64,000 nucleotides of DNA. It comes from Blastobasis lacticolella. Taxonomy: Eukaryota > Arthropoda > Insecta > Lepidoptera > Blastobasidae. A program made the position numbers and the translations under genes. Shown here piece after piece: positions 48,062-59,700 of the stretch. How positions within the stretch are numbered: position 1 is the first letter of the stretch; each line of letters starts with the position of its first letter. The notes beneath the pieces were generated by a model. That model worked only from the letters and a program-made list of their open reading frames with translations, ran no database searches and was not told where the DNA came from. The stretch covers positions 15,808,001-15,872,000 of the forward strand of contig LR990050.1 of assembly GCA_905147135.1 (NCBI GenBank), read 5' to 3'.

Positions 48062-48470
48062 TTCATTTATTTATTTAACTATGTATTGTACAAAAATTAC
48101 AGAATGACTGAAGTATAGAAGACCCAACATGCCTATTAGTAGAGAGATGGTGATAGGTAGATGCAGCGACGGGCACTACTTAAAATAATAGCAACAATAA
48201 CAATAGCATTAACCTATTACTATACCTATATACCTATATACTATACATATATCTATGCATATATACAAAATAAATAAAAAATAAACATACATATACATAC
48301 TTACCTATATTAAACAGAGAAAGGACACGTTTTATGATAATGGCTATGAAAGAGCTTTCTCGTATTTCATACGGAAGAGAGTTCCACAATCTTGCTCGGG
48401 AATCGAACCCGAGACCTCTTGCGTGTCAGACCGGATGTTGACCACTGAACCATTCAGGTCGTATTAAAAC
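48062..48470 (-). mobile_element. tRNA-derived SINE (family E)
   Basis: On the - strand the head at 48385-48470 has TGGTTCAGTGGTCAACAT (A-box part) and GGTTCGATTCC (B box), in an almost complete tRNA-like cloverleaf order. The body is AT-rich. A related body without a clear head lies at about 62740-62960, also reverse. Distinct from family A. Confidence 0.75.
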
Positions 48471-48483
48471 ATGAGTGTCTGTT

Positions 48484-50330
48484 TATCATACGAGGCGTAG
48501 CAGATTATGATAATAGTTCAACACGAGTGTTTTAATACCTAATTATATGTAGTTGCATACATTACTTTACACTCATATTTTCATTTTACAATTTCGTAGC
48601 TATAACTTTCTCAACTATGCTGGAAGAAAGCTGCGAATCCGTTCTGTTGTACATACGGGTCGAGTATATCAAGCGGCGGGAAATTCACTTCACAATTTTC
48701 ACAATTTTTTATATTTATCTTCAAACAAGAGAAAACATTCACAAACATGAGTAACAACAATTAGAAAAAAATATTCTATTTAGCGAGAAAATAATTACAC
48801 AAATATAAATAATAGTAGTACCTATAATATAGAAAAATTTGGATTTTGAATTTGAATTTCGAATTCGCTAAAGACATTTAGGTATTTAGCTCAACATTTC
48901 GCCGTGTCCGAATATGCAAATAAGTGTTACATAATGATTAAAAAGTGATTTTACGTTACAGCTGTAATGAAAATAGTATGGAAAATGCTGAACCATAATA
49001 GTAGTTTATGCAACTGTCATATAAAAGGGGGTGTACATGAGGCGTAGCCGAGTATGATAATAGTTTGACACGAGTGTTTTAATACCTAATTATATGCAGT
49101 TGCATACACTACTTTATCTTCACTCATATTTTTATGTTAAAATGTCGTACCTATAATTTTCTCAACTTTGCATGAAGTAAGCTGCGAGTCAGTTCTGTTG
49201 TATCTACGCGTCGAGGATATCAAGCGGCGGCAAATTCACTTTATTAATTTTACATTTATATATTTATTTGCTTAAAATAAGAAAAAAACATTCACAAACA
49301 CAAATTACAACAATTACAAAAAATATTATGTTAAGCGGGAAAATAATTACACAGAATATAACAAGAAAAATTTAAATTTTGAATTTGAACTTTGAATTTG
49401 TTAAAGACATCTAGGTATTCAGCCTACATTTGACCGTATCCGGGCGCCCGATAAGAATTTAAAAAATATAAGTGTTGCATAATGATTAAAAAGTTATTTT
49501 ATCTACACTCATAGCGTAATGTTCCAATTACATATTCGAAAACAGTCGTTTAAGGGTACACTTTTTTCACGCCAGACTATAAAATTTTTAAAAATTACTT
49601 TTCGATACAGCATTTCCCATACTATTTTCATGACAGCTGTATCGTAAAATAACTTTTTAATCATTATGCAACACTTTTATTTTTTAATTTTTTGTCGGGC
49701 GCCGGGACACGGCGTAATGTAGGCTGAATACTTAGATGTCTTTAACAAATTGTAATTTTAAATTTTCATGTTTATATTCTGTGTAATTATTTTTCCGCTA
49801 AACAGAATATTTTTTGTAATTGTTGTAATTTGTGTTAGTGAATGTTTTTTCTTATTTTAAGCAAATAAATAGATAAATGTGAAAGTAGTAAAGTGAATTT
49901 CCCGCCGCTTTATATCCTCGACGCGTAGATACAACAGAACTGACTCGCAGCTTACTTCCAGCTAAGTTGAGAAAATTATAGGTACGATATGTTAACGTAA
50001 AAATATGAGTGTAGATAAAGTAGTGTATGCAACTGCATATAATTAGGTATTATATGACAGTTGCATAAACTACTATTACGATACAGCTGTAATGAAATTA
50101 GTATGGGAAATACTGTTTCGAAAAGTATTTTTTTTTAATTTTATGGTCTGGCTTAAAAAATGTGTATCCTTAAACGACTGTTTTCGAATATGTAATTAAG
50201 ACATTACGATACGAGCGTAGATAAAGTGATTTTTAAAATTTTTATATTTTATAGTTAACAAAGTTTACCCTTAAACGACTGTTTTCGAATATGTAATTGG
50301 AACATTACGGTATGAGTGTAAAGATAAAAA
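48484..50330. mobile_element. Nest of foldback / MITE elements
   Basis: The core is an inverted repeat: left arm 49079-49501 and right arm 49645-50051 (over 400 bp each), around a 143-bp spacer that is itself a family member (compare 36711-36853). Extra copies flank it: 48484-48720 and 48955-49010 on the left, inverted pieces at 50078-50233 and 50255-50325 on the right. Shared markers are 'taattatatgcagttgcatac', 'caagcggcgg', 'cttaaacgactgttttcgaa' and 'acactcata'. No transposase frame is present, so all are non-autonomous. Confidence 0.85.
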
Positions 50331-50809
50331 TAAGTAAAGGTCATCGGCCAGTCGAAGAAGTTTGTAATAAAATGTTCCTTTAAACGATACAAAATTTAAA
50401 ACAATCGAGTGGGTAATACGCCGCTGACTAGAAACTTTCGGATCAGCCCTCAGCAATAATCCAGGTGACCGATATCGGGCAGGGTTACAACCACTTGCAC
50501 ACCAGATCAGCAAAAGGTAGTAATGGGGTAGCTACAGTGGTGTGCGACAATTCCGGAACAGCATCTTGGAAGTGAGCAAAGTGAGCGGTCGACGAAGATC
50601 ATAATGCTGATTGAGTGAACAATCAATCTTATCGGTTTTGGAACAGATCGTGATTGGTGCCGTGCGGACCTAAATGACAATGTCGGCTAGATGAACCATG
50701 CTTTCTGACCAAAATGTAGGTTTTGTAGAGTTTCGATCGTGACTTAACTCTTCGAAGTTTTTCAAAGTGAAACCGTTATGAGCTAGCCAGACTTCATCAT
50801 CATAATATC

Positions 50810-51295
50810 AGCCAGAAGACGCCCACTGCTGGGCATAGGCCTCCCCCAGAGATCTTCAAAAAGGCCGGTCCTGTGCTTTCCGCATCCAGCTGGTACCTGC
50901 GATCCTTACCAGATCGTCGGTCCACCTAGAGGCCTACCCACGCTGCGTCTTCCGGTACGTGGTCGCCACTCGTTTACAACTTTACTGCCCCATCGGCCGA
51001 CTGTTCTTCGAGCTATGTGCCCTGCCCACTGCCACTTCAGTCTGGCAATCCTTAAATATTTAGAGCTATGTCGGTGACCTTGGTTCGCTTGCGGATCTCC
51101 TCATTTCAAATTCGATCGCGATTCGATCTGAAGAAACTCCAAGCATAGCTCTTTCCATTGCCCTTTGGGTAACAGTGAGCGTTCTTATAAGGCCCACAGT
51201 GAGCGGCCACGTTTTAGTTCCGTAAGTCATCACTGGCAACACACATTGGTCAAAGACCTTCGTCTTGAGACACTGCGGTAATTGGGACGAAAATA
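50810..51295 (-). mobile_element. LINE ORF2 C-terminal fragment
   Basis: On the - strand the frame reads VLPVMTYGTKTWPLTVGLIRTL.. type sequence in pieces: KVFDQCVLPVMTYGTKTW, TQRAMERAMLGVS, KWQWAGHIARRTVGRW and GRRSVGRP, with stops. This is the region after the RT in RTE-like LINEs. The 3' end is marked by (ATG)n/ATTATGATGATG at 50801-50812. A 5' truncated dead copy. Confidence 0.85.
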
Positions 51296-51339
51296 TAGCC
51301 AGACTTGGCGAACAAATTTTACATGAAATGTTTTTTGGG

Positions 51340-53746
51340 ATTTATTATTCTGGATTAATTAAAACAAACACAATATTCAGGATATCTTTTTAATTGTATT
51401 TTTTGAACACAATACAACATGCAAGCATTAAAATGCTTTAAGAAAATTAAGAAACGATCCATATTATCTTTTTTCCTATATTTGGTATCTATTTTTGGTT
51501 ACTTTCAAATTATTCAAGAGAACGATTTCTATATAGACAAACAAAAACTATAATATATTTATGAAAAACTTGTACAACAGGAGGAATCCCCTGCGGGGCG
51601 CCGCCCCCGCCCCGCCCCCGCCCCGCCGCCGCCTCGCCGCGCCGCCCTATTATAATTATTCACAACAATAGCTAAATAGTACCGTTAAACTCTACCTACT
51701 ATAATAAATTTGAAGCGATCGACGTATTGGTTTAATAAATTTAGAATTCGAAGGTTATCATAGTGGGGGGTGCGGTTCGGCGGCGAGGAGGCGGCGGCCG
51801 GCGACGGCGTCCCGGCGCGGCCCCGGCCCGGCCCCGGCCCGGCGTCGCCTCGCCCGTCACGCCGCCGCCGGCCACCCGGCGCCGGAACTACAAGGCATCA
51901 CTCGCTCAACACTCGCGGCACACAGTCTATTACCCTAGCTACACGATAACTCTATAATATTGCTATAACGAAGATAAAATACTTTGATATAACCGAGACT
52001 ACCGCCACCCGCCGTATATTACAGTATCACATGGGGTTCCGGGCGCCGCGCGGGCGGGCGCGACTCGCCTCGCTAAGTTAAGGCCGCCGAGTCGGTCTCG
52101 CGCCCGCCGCAATTGGTTAACATTAGGTCTATCTAGAATAAATAGCGAAGAGGAGTCCGCGCGAGCTCAGGGCGGCTCTAGCGCCGCGCGCCGCGGTGCT
52201 TGCGGTGCGGCGGCGCGGGGCGCGTGGCCGCCGGCGCCCACGCCGCCGCCCACGCCCACGCCGCCCACGCCGCCCACGCCACCGCGCCCAGACCCCACCA
52301 CGCCCGCCTCCTGTCCACCACAAAACGGACACGTCACATCACAGCCGACACACTCACCACGCCTCCGACATCACAGCAGAGTATCAATATCTACACAGGT
52401 ACACTTTGTGAAAATAAATTTTAGGAGGTAATTGGTCTCTGTGTGAATTTAACGCTAATAAATTATTGACAACTAAATACTGAAACGTGATTAAATTCAG
52501 AAACTACCTCTAACAACTAATGAGAAAAGTGTTGGAATAAAATAATGTATGAATTGTGATTACTACTCGATCATTAATATATAACTTGAAAATTTGCTCA
52601 TGGCATGCTTTGCTCATTGAAGCACCTTAAAATAAAGGACTTGGAAAAATGACATGCCAGATGAATATAAATAATGAGTAAATGATAAAACATGCAACAT
52701 AAAATGATACCTGAAAAGAGCTCGTCTTCGATTCAAAATATTCACGACCGCTCTAGGCGAAATAAAAAGGCCCTTGTCGGGCGCCAATATTTAAAGAAAT
52801 GAATTGTGTGATATCTTGTATTTTTATAACTGAAGAAGCTTTCGTATTAAGTATTTTAATTTGAAAACGTCTAGACGTTAAAATTGGATCGAAGACGTAA
52901 GCACTGAAATAAACACGTGTTAATAGAGCGGATGTATGTATGAATAGTAAGAGTGGGGATGGTTACCGATGCACACAACACGCGAGATTGCTCACCAAAG
53001 TAGCACACTGGCCGCCCTGCAACAAGCGGAAACGGCGAGTCACACACACGCGCGGCATCGGGAAGCAAGTCGGGTTACATCACAACAAGCGCGCCCGGCC
53101 CGCGACACTCACTATCATGACAACCATGACAACTGACCTTCGATTAATGACGCATGATGTTCGCGTTAGGATGCCAAGCTCACGCAAGTTAGGACAGTTA
53201 GGACACAAAGTTAGATATTAAGATTATGTGGTAGCATTCAAATCTGCTGTCGCTATGAGTCATGTTGTCAGTTTGATTATTTTAATCGAAATGTTTAGAT
53301 GAAAATATTGAATTGCTTAAGGCTTTATTCGAATTTATGAAAGCAGGATGGGGATATAGCAAGTTGAGTTGTAGCGAGAATGAACGCAAAACAAAACGTA
53401 GAAGCATCGTTTACAGTTCGAACAATCCAAAGTGACTGTAACAAGTTCATAAAGTAGGTAAGCTGAAACTGATTTGGAACAATTAGAATCAATTACAGTA
53501 CAAGGGTAGTAACGGTAATGCATTAATTACTTTTAAACAAAGATCATGCAGACGGCTAAAAATGCACTTAATTAATAAATAAATAGATGTAAAAAATCGT
53601 TTTGCAGAGATGAATAATCTCGGAATTCGTGAAGCTGCATAGCATAGAGTCGCTTATAGTCCCGCTGGGTTGCTTCCACGTTGTTTTGCGTTCCCTCGAA
53701 ATGCGTGATAGCTGGCCGCTTGGTCGCGTCGAGAGGTGGTCAGTAC
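51340..53746 (-). other. 3' region of the NELL gene, UTR and GC-rich tracts
   Basis: Downstream of NELL exon 13. It holds three GC-extreme tracts (about 51596-51650, 51766-51870, 52030-52310) in otherwise AT-rich DNA, and an AATAAA on the - strand at 51342-51347. Three candidate terminal exons, all phase-compatible with exon 13, are listed in the findings. The region probably contains the last coding exon and a long 3' UTR. Long frames on either strand in the GC tracts are low-complexity Arg/Gly/Pro/Ala strings. Confidence 0.4.
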
Positions 53747-56700
53747 CTGGCACTGATGGCAGTGCGGCGGCGCGCAGCCCGCTAGCTGCAATCGGTGCGG
53801 CGCTTCGCCCCCCGCGGACCCGGCCCCCGCGGCGCCGTCGCCGGAGCAGCAGCCCCCGGCACTCTCCTCGCACTGAGGCTCCCAACAGTCCACCTCACCT
53901 AGCTGCAAATATAAAATTTTTTTAGACCTTTCGATACATTTTGACCTGAAAAGTGACGATGATGTTGAAACGATGTCACAGAATACTAAAACTACCGTAG
54001 CATTCGTCCATTCATTCTTCCTTCAAGTTTACGTGATATTCAGACATTTGTTTGTGATTACTGTATTTTTTTTCACAATGCTATAATTTAATTTCATGGT
54101 GGTATCTGATAATACTACCGACCGGAGCGTCAGCATTTAAAGGGGTCCGATTCGTAAGCAAGAGATACCGAATTCGAACCCCAGTACATCCAAATGCCAA
54201 CGACTTCAAAATTATCAACATCAATTTGCCCCCAACAAGTTCCCAACACGACACCAAGCATCGACTCACGAGGCACTCGCAGATCTGACACTGGTAGAGC
54301 CACTGCTCGCCGCTGCGGAAGGTGACGTGGTGCATCTCCTGGTGGCGGCAGTGGTAGCGCGGCTCGCAGTGCGGGCAGCAAGCGCTCGGCGCCGGCGACA
54401 GAGACGTCGGCGCCGTGCTCTGATAAGTAGCATGTGCAAAGGGACGGTTCAAGTATTATGTAAGCGACAGAGGGTGGGAGGTCTCATGACGTTTATGAAT
54501 GGTGGTTACGTCAACAATAACAATAAGGGACGGATTTTATGAAAATAATTGAAATACTAAGTAAGTGAGCATGAGAGGGGTGGTAAGAGCATACTTAGTT
54601 TTGCTGCCAGGGGGAGGGGTGAGGAAATTAGGATGACTATACCCTATGTCTTGACTATACTCTATATATGATTGTTTGAGCTAACGTAATGCCAAAGGTT
54701 GCATGTTATGGTCCCATGTAGGGCGCCAATAGTCAAAGTCCCATGGTGGGCGCTATTTAGTGTTGAGATGGTTTTGGTTGGAACCGGCTTGTCTATTCAT
54801 TATTTTTGAAATAACATTGACCTTTCCACCCAATTACAACCTCTTTCGCTACTTCCACGTTTATCAACCTTTATACGTGCCTTTGTCGGGTGTAATCAGT
54901 CTGTTAGGTTATATACTTATTATTCCATTACAATACAAACCTCAAAGTGTATGAATGTGGAAGAGGCAATGGAGGTGTAGCGACATCTATCGCTCCACTA
55001 GGGAAACTCAACGATACTCACATTACGAATATACGAACACAAGGTTGGCAAGCATTCGCACATAGATGGCGCTAACCGTCCTGCATCGCGCTAGAGAAAT
55101 GTGCCAACTTCCGACGATCAACTGTTGGGCCCTCGGTACCCTGGTCACAACACCCGGCCAGGTGGGTAATTACCCTTTTCTACCATCTCACCATCTTCGC
55201 TTGCCAACATTGGCGGCTATCTTATCCTGCACCGCCAAAGAGGTGTGTCAGGGTCGTAGCTTGGGGCACTCGATAGTGTGCCTACCCCCGTATGATATAT
55301 ACGAGATAAGGGAGTATGTATGATTGTATGTAACACTCGCCTCATAGGCAATTGCGCCCACCGCGCTGGCGTTGGCGCAGTCACAGTCGGAGGGACTCTG
55401 CCTACCCTGAAGGAATATACGAGATACGTCAGCGAGCCCCGCCCACCGCGCTGGCGTTGGCGCTGTCTCGGTCGCAGCTCGATAGTCTGCCTACCTTCAT
55501 GCTTTATACGAGATACGGGAGTATGTATCATCATCTCGGCGTTATGTCCCGGTTGCGCTCCCGCGCGGCACGCGAGGGCCCGGGGTCCGCCTTCCTTACT
55601 CTTCCTGGCCCACTTCGCTCGGTCTTCGGCATTTTTGGTGGTACGCTTGTTGGCACGCATGTCGGGAGTATGCATTTATGTAACACTCGCCTCATAGCCC
55701 CCGGCCGCCGCGCTAGCGCTGCCGTTGCCTTGGTCGCAGTCGCAGGGCGCGCGGGGGCAGCGCGCGACGCCGGCGGCGCAGGCGCACGCGCGGCAGCCGC
55801 CCTCCTCCGCCCAGCGCGCGCCGTCCGACACCGTCTGCCCGTGCCATATGCAGCCTGCGATGGGGAGAAGTATAGGATTGTACGAGCAAGCTAGTACATT
55901 GGTCACGTTTCGCTGACTGTAGCGTTTTACTTCCTTTAAATACGGAGTGTTTAGATATTAATTTTAATGACAATAAGCGTATCTAATGGATCGCGCGTGT
56001 CGTTCAACCAACAATATCAACAAATTAAATGTAGGATCTACGACCCTACGAGGTGAACAATCCGAATGGGTCTGTGAGGAGAATTCTAAAACTAAACAAC
56101 CACATTTAGTTCTTGGGAGCCACGAGACTGATTTCTTTTGTAACTCTCATACACAACCGGGAATCGAGCTCGATCCAATTTTGTAAAAAAAGTGCGAGTT
56201 GCTTTATTGCAGTAGCCGATAGTGTTGATCATAACGACAATATTTTGCTAAAAACAATGTTGAAATATTACCTAGCAGAAGTTCGTACAATTAAAAAAAA
56301 ATTTAAATTATCTCTTCGTATTTACAAGAAGACAAATGTTGATGTCGAACAACCAATGAACAAACTTTTGCATAGTCGATCGTGCGTGGTGATTTTATGC
56401 GATAATAAAGAACTCACTGAGCTCGCAGGGCTGGTTGTCGGCGTCGCACTCGCAGCGGAAGCCGCCGTCGGTGTTGACGCAGCGCGCGCTCCGGTGGCAC
56501 GTGTGGAAGCCTTCTGCGCACTCGTCTATGTCTGGAACATCGATATAATAGGCATACAATCTATCTTAATAAATATTATTTCTGAAAAAAAAAGTATCAA
56601 GCTCTAGAGCTGGACTCCCTGATGGACTTTCAAACAAGGTTACAAAGATACAGCCATATGCCAAACATACAGCTGAAATTGAAATACCCATGTATTGATA

Positions 56701-59700
56701 GAAATCGAATATGTTTACTGTAAAATTTTCTTGCTGATAGGGCGTTAAATAGTGTTGAGGAGTTTCTTTTGGCGTGCAAGGATTATAAAATAATCTGGCG
56801 GTATTCATTTTACTCTGCTATCCTCAAAATACATAGTACTAAGATAACAAAGTATTTACGTATACCTAGATAAAAACATGAATTCGAATATCGATATGAA
56901 TAGGTCAAGTCAATACACGAACCAATAGTTTTCACTCTCCGCACACAGACTACAAATCAACCAAAAACGTGACCACGCACCTTCACAATGATCTCCGCGC
57001 GCGGCCCGCCTATACCCGTCCCGGCAGACGCAGTAATACGAGCCGGGGGTGTTGACGCATCGCGCTCGTGGCACGCACGCCGCCGAGGGGGCGGGGGGGC
57101 TCGAAGGTGGGCCGAGGGGGCTCGAGGGGGGCCCGGGGGGGGCGCACTCGTCGAGGTCCCGCTCGCAGCGCGCGCCGCCGAAGCCCGCGGCGCACGCGCA
57201 GCGCTCGGGAGACGCGCAAACGCCGCCGTTCAGGCATCCGCCCGTGCATATGGCTGGGGGAGAATAATGAGGGTATTGATAACAATGGGGGGGTACGTTT
57301 CGGACAATAGATTGAGGCACATATCTACTGAAGGTGGAAAATAGATAAAAGTGGAGGGTACATTTAGAACTATGGCCTGCGCGAACTACCCACAAAATAA
57401 CAATTTCGATAAACTACGAAGTAAGCAGGTATAAAATAATAGTATTGGTGTGTCGCAGGGCAGTAACCTAGGCCATGTTTATTTTCATTGGTAGCAGTCG
57501 TCGTAAGCCATGACAGAGGACTCTTGGGCGGCTCGATTCTTAAACACTAGAAGTGACGACAATACACGATGAAAGAAAGAACGGACGCTGAGATACTTTT
57601 GATAATATTTTTTTAGTTTTTCATTTGGATTGTTTTAAAAGAATCCAACTCGGCGATGCAAATCGCGCTCCCATGGTACTTCCCTGACACCGGCAAGTTT
57701 AGGCTTCTATTTCCCCCGTACCCAACCCAATATCCAGTACCACCAATTCCGGAATACGTACGTTCGCAAGTATATCCATCGCCTTGGTACCCATCGCGGC
57801 ATCGGCACGAGTACGAGCCCGGCGTGTTGGTGCACTGCGCCTGCGCGTGGCAGCCGTGAGAGCCCGCGCACTCGTCCACCTACCGACACGGATAAAGCTG
57901 TGAGTCATCACATGTATAGTAAAGTCACCATCATTGCCCTAGTGCTTTTTTCCTACAAATTCTTCTCTACTTCGCCCGGTCTTCGACATCCTCGCGTCGT
58001 AAGAACGTCACATGTATAGTAAAGTAAAGTAAGTAAAACACTTTTATTCCACTCAGATACACGGCGGCACTCATAGAGTAAAAAAGAAGTAAAACAGAGA
58101 CATAAACGAAAAAGAAAAGAAGATACTCTGATCTCGTTACTTGTGCCATGTGAAGAATGCAATCAAATCGTATGTATGGGGTTGGTCACCACTACCCTCT
58201 TTCGGATTCGACGAGTACCCTCGGTTTTTCTATTCTCATCGAATCCGAAAGAGGGTAGACATCTGTCTGTGGAGAAACGGCTACACTCAGCGGTGGCTAT
58301 GAAGCGGCTACACTCAGCGGAACCGTGTACCAAATAGTGAAATAACTAGATTGGGACGAGCGATTGCAAAAAAATATTAATTTGATTTGCAATCGCTCAT
58401 GCCAATGAGAATACAGTCAACATTGACATTGAGAATACACCCTCCCCAAATGGATGGTCTTATGCTATGGAGCAATTTAACCAGTGTAGAGCGAATCAGC
58501 ACGTTTTTGTTGCAAACACTTCTCACCGATTTGCAGCGGGCGGTGACTAAAAGTTAATAGCGACACAAGCAACTGTACCCAAAATCTGTTGATTGGTTTG
58601 AGTTAAGTCAAAACTTGACACACCTAGTGAATAGGTTTTTAACAGTCGCTTTTGGCGCCATTAGTTCTCAGTTCGCCTCTCCATAAGCCCCCGAAGACAA
58701 ATTAGGATGACTTCGATTGGCGAAAAAATCCCACGCAAAAACTGGTCAAATTGCTGCCGTTTTTATGCACTATCCGAATCTGAGACAAAATACCTCTACA
58801 CAGTTGAACTTGTCTCGTCTCGCGTATCCGGGCAGGCACTGGCAGACGTAGGAGCCGACGACGTTGACGCACTGCGTGTTCAGGTGGCAATGGTGGCCGT
58901 GCACGTCGCCTACTGTCTGGCACTCGTCGATGTCTGAAATCGAATTGCAAACGTATTACGATTACTAATATTATAGGAGGTAGTTTGGATGTCTCCGAAA
59001 CTGCAGTATGAGATTTAAAAAAATACTTTTAAGAGGGTACAACAGACATGGAATTTCTAAGGTTTAGGGTGTGGAACGGAGGTGGAAATATTCAATGGAA
59101 AACGTATAGGAACTGCAAAAAATTGTCCACGCCGACAAAGTCACGGGGAAAGCTAATTACAGCTGACAAAACCGTCCATACCAATCTTAAGTTCCCATAT
59201 TATCCTACATCGCGCTATCGAAGTGTTCCAATAATATTTCATGTGACGCTCTTCTGTTGGACCCTTGGTTTCCCGTTCATAACACACGACCAGGTTGTAA
59301 CTATCCCTTTCTACCTCTACATATTAGGTTGTCAGCATTGGCGACTTATATGACCTTATCTCGTGCCAGCGAAAGGACAAATTCATAGCCTGATGTAGAC
59401 CAGGGGCTCGATTTTCTGAACGAACTTCTCGCCTCGAGTCGAAAAGTTAAAATTTTTTATTTACGGTATGAAAAATTCAATATCTTTTAAATTACATTGG
59501 CAAAGCGAACGTTTCAAAAATCAAGTTAGCGTCATGTATTAAAGTATTTCATGACGAAAATCACAATTTTCATTCGACTCGAGGCGAACGGTTCGACTAC
59601 CACGGCCCCAGTTTTGTAAGGGTTTATTAAAGTGACAAGCATACACACCTTTGCAAGTAATTCCATCGCCCTGGAAGCCCTGGTTGCAATTGCAGGTGTA

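Noticed and set aside
48385..48470. Possible tRNA gene on the - strand
   Set aside because: Promoter boxes are good, but an AT-rich retroposon body follows and a related body occurs at 62.7 kb, so a SINE is the better reading.
48484..50330. CRISPR-like or satellite array
   Set aside because: Units are not regularly spaced, lie in both orientations and are foldback elements of a eukaryotic genome.
51763..51957. Arg/Pro-rich open frame on the + strand
   Set aside because: Product of a GC-extreme simple-sequence tract; no splice context or conserved motif.
55352..55894. 180-codon open frame on the + strand, the longest in the window
   Set aside because: It is the antisense of NELL exon 11 and its GC-rich partial copies; long frames arise easily opposite GC-rich exons. 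The peptide is low-complexity Arg/Ala.
56113..56607. 164-codon open frame on the + strand
   Set aside because: Its later half is antisense to NELL exon 10 and the first half is intron; no domain is visible.
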